This document shows, piece after piece, positions 63,486-64,000 of a stretch of DNA of 64,000 bases (the stretch's first letter is position 1; the number at the start of each line of letters is the position of its first letter). A model generated the notes under the pieces. That model was not told where the DNA came from. It saw only the letters and a list, made by a program, of their open reading frames with translations, and searched no databases. The position numbers and the translations under genes were made by a program. Origin of the DNA: Chitinophagaceae bacterium (GTDB lineage Bacteria > Bacteroidota > Bacteroidia > Chitinophagales > Chitinophagaceae); NCBI GenBank assembly GCA_947371755.1, contig CANBQT010000002.1, positions 106,110 to 170,109 of the forward strand, read 5' to 3'.

Positions 63486-64000
63486 ATGCAAAAAATCCTT
63501 TTCTGCTGCGGAATACTATTAACAGCAAGTGTATTCGCACAAAAAACAACTGCTCCCAACAACAAAACAATCGTATTAAGTTCAGTAGAAAAACATCAGG
63601 AAGAATTAATAAAAATTAGCGACCAGATCTGGGGGTTTGCAGAAATCGCGATGCGCGAACATAAATCTGCCAAACTATTAGCCGATTATGCAGAAGCACA
63701 GGGCTTTAAAGTTACTCGAGGAGTTGCAGGAATACCCACTGCGTTTGTAGCAGAATATGGATCAGGAAAACCCATCATCGGAATCTTAGGAGAATTTGAT
63801 GCACTTCCCGGTCTTTCACAAAAAGCACAACCTAATAAAGAAACATTATTAGCAGGCGCTCCAGGACATGGATGCGGACATAATATGTTTGGCACTGCAA
63901 GCCTTGGCGCTGCAGTTTCTATTAAAGAACTTATTGCTGCAGGAAAATTAAAGGGCACTATTCGTTTTTATGGCACACCAGCTGAAGAAGATCTGGCCGG
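63486..64000 (+). CDS. M20-family amidohydrolase, N-terminal part
   Basis: The frame is open at the right edge. The 171 visible residues begin with a signal peptide (about 1-18, ending VFAQ). They continue with IWGFAEIAMREHKSAKLL and LGEFDALPGLSQ, and then GAPGHGCGHNMFGTASLGAA, whose His and Cys residues are metal ligands of the AbgB/HipO branch of M20, and TPAEEDLAG. Such enzymes cleave acyl- or aminobenzoyl-amino-acid amides. The signal peptide points to a periplasmic location. No gene partner is visible within the window. Confidence 0.9.
   Translation, partial: MQKILFCCGILLTASVFAQKTTAPNNKTIVLSSVEKHQEELIKISDQIWGFAEIAMREHKSAKLLADYAEAQGFKVTRGVAGIPTAFVAEYGSGKPIIGILGEFDALPGLSQKAQPNKETLLAGAPGHGCGHNMFGTASLGAAVSIKELIAAGKLKGTIRFYGTPAEEDLA

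Noticed and set aside
63353..63619. 88-codon plus-strand ORF
   Set aside because: It runs through the promoter region and into the well-supported M20 amidohydrolase gene in another frame.
1..64000. tRNA, rRNA, CRISPR, insertion sequence or prophage
   Set aside because: No T-loop-like tRNA ends in gaps, no regularly spaced repeats with unique spacers, no transposase or phage structural genes; the one holin-family gene is a stand-alone YvlD-like membrane protein.

Overview
The window is a low-GC chromosomal stretch from a member of the Bacteroidota, most likely the Chitinophagaceae (Sediminibacterium-like). The assignment rests on: promoters with the Bacteroidota TAnnTTTG -7 box and no clear Shine-Dalgarno sites; an arginine cluster using an N-acylornithine carbamoyltransferase of the succinylornithine type; a fused ccoNO cbb3 oxidase with a one-haem CcoP; futalosine-route menaquinone synthesis (mqnC); and many family-typical outer-membrane and AsmA-like proteins. 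No rRNA, tRNA, CRISPR array, insertion sequence or prophage was seen. Genus-level placement is inference.

Layout. 1-8.0 kb: a one-strand arginine cluster, GNAT acyltransferase (cut by the left edge)-argG-argC-argD-argF'-argB-argE-argH, which is a linear acyl-intermediate pathway with a deacylase (ArgE) and no ArgJ. 8-14.1 kb: a secreted FKBP isomerase, a Cys-rich small protein, a catalytically degenerate M16 peptidase, an unknown protein behind a Crp/Fnr-type box, and pyruvate phosphate dikinase. 14.1-18.4 kb: a phage-holin-like membrane protein, a palindrome/heptad repeat element, and a PadR-PspC envelope-stress operon with an operator in its promoter. 18.4-23.4 kb: gcvT, the active M16 peptidase, a PDZ aspartyl protease and mqnC. 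23.5-27.2 kb: a membrane protein, an ECF sigma / anti-sigma-like / beta-barrel trio, and an L,D-transpeptidase. 27.2-30.8 kb: alpha/beta hydrolase, serS, a small conserved protein, gcvH and a VanZ-like protein whose start codon lies inside the gcvH terminator.

31-40.1 kb is a respiratory island read on the minus strand: ccoI-ccoS-ccoNO-ccoQ-ccoP, then fixH and a DsbD_2/TauE-like copper-maturation protein. Beside it are a hemerythrin/RIC-like iron protein and a cysteine-bearing Crp/Fnr regulator. Matching 14-bp boxes lie upstream of ccoS and of the hemerythrin gene, which suggests one low-oxygen or nitrosative-stress regulon. 40.3-46.4 kb: radical SAM/SPASM protein, MarR regulator, GHL10 hydrolase, Kup potassium transporter, SRPBCC protein. 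46.5-52.3 kb: a UvrD-type helicase fused to a RecB-like nuclease with a probable Fe-S cluster, an Ig-like lipoprotein, recR and a YceI-like protein. 52.3-56.4 kb: a structured leader followed by methionine synthase split into two genes. 56.4-64 kb: a beta-barrel protein, a second copy of the palindrome/heptad repeat, a giant AsmA-like protein, a LOG-family protein, an unknown secreted protein, ssb and the start of an M20 amidohydrolase.

Most of the window is ordinary core genome. The items most worth a second look are the metH leader, the shared promoter module in the respiratory island, the dispersed palindrome/heptad element, the PadR operator placed over its own -33 element, the terminator that contains the next start codon, and Val90 in the carbamoyltransferase.
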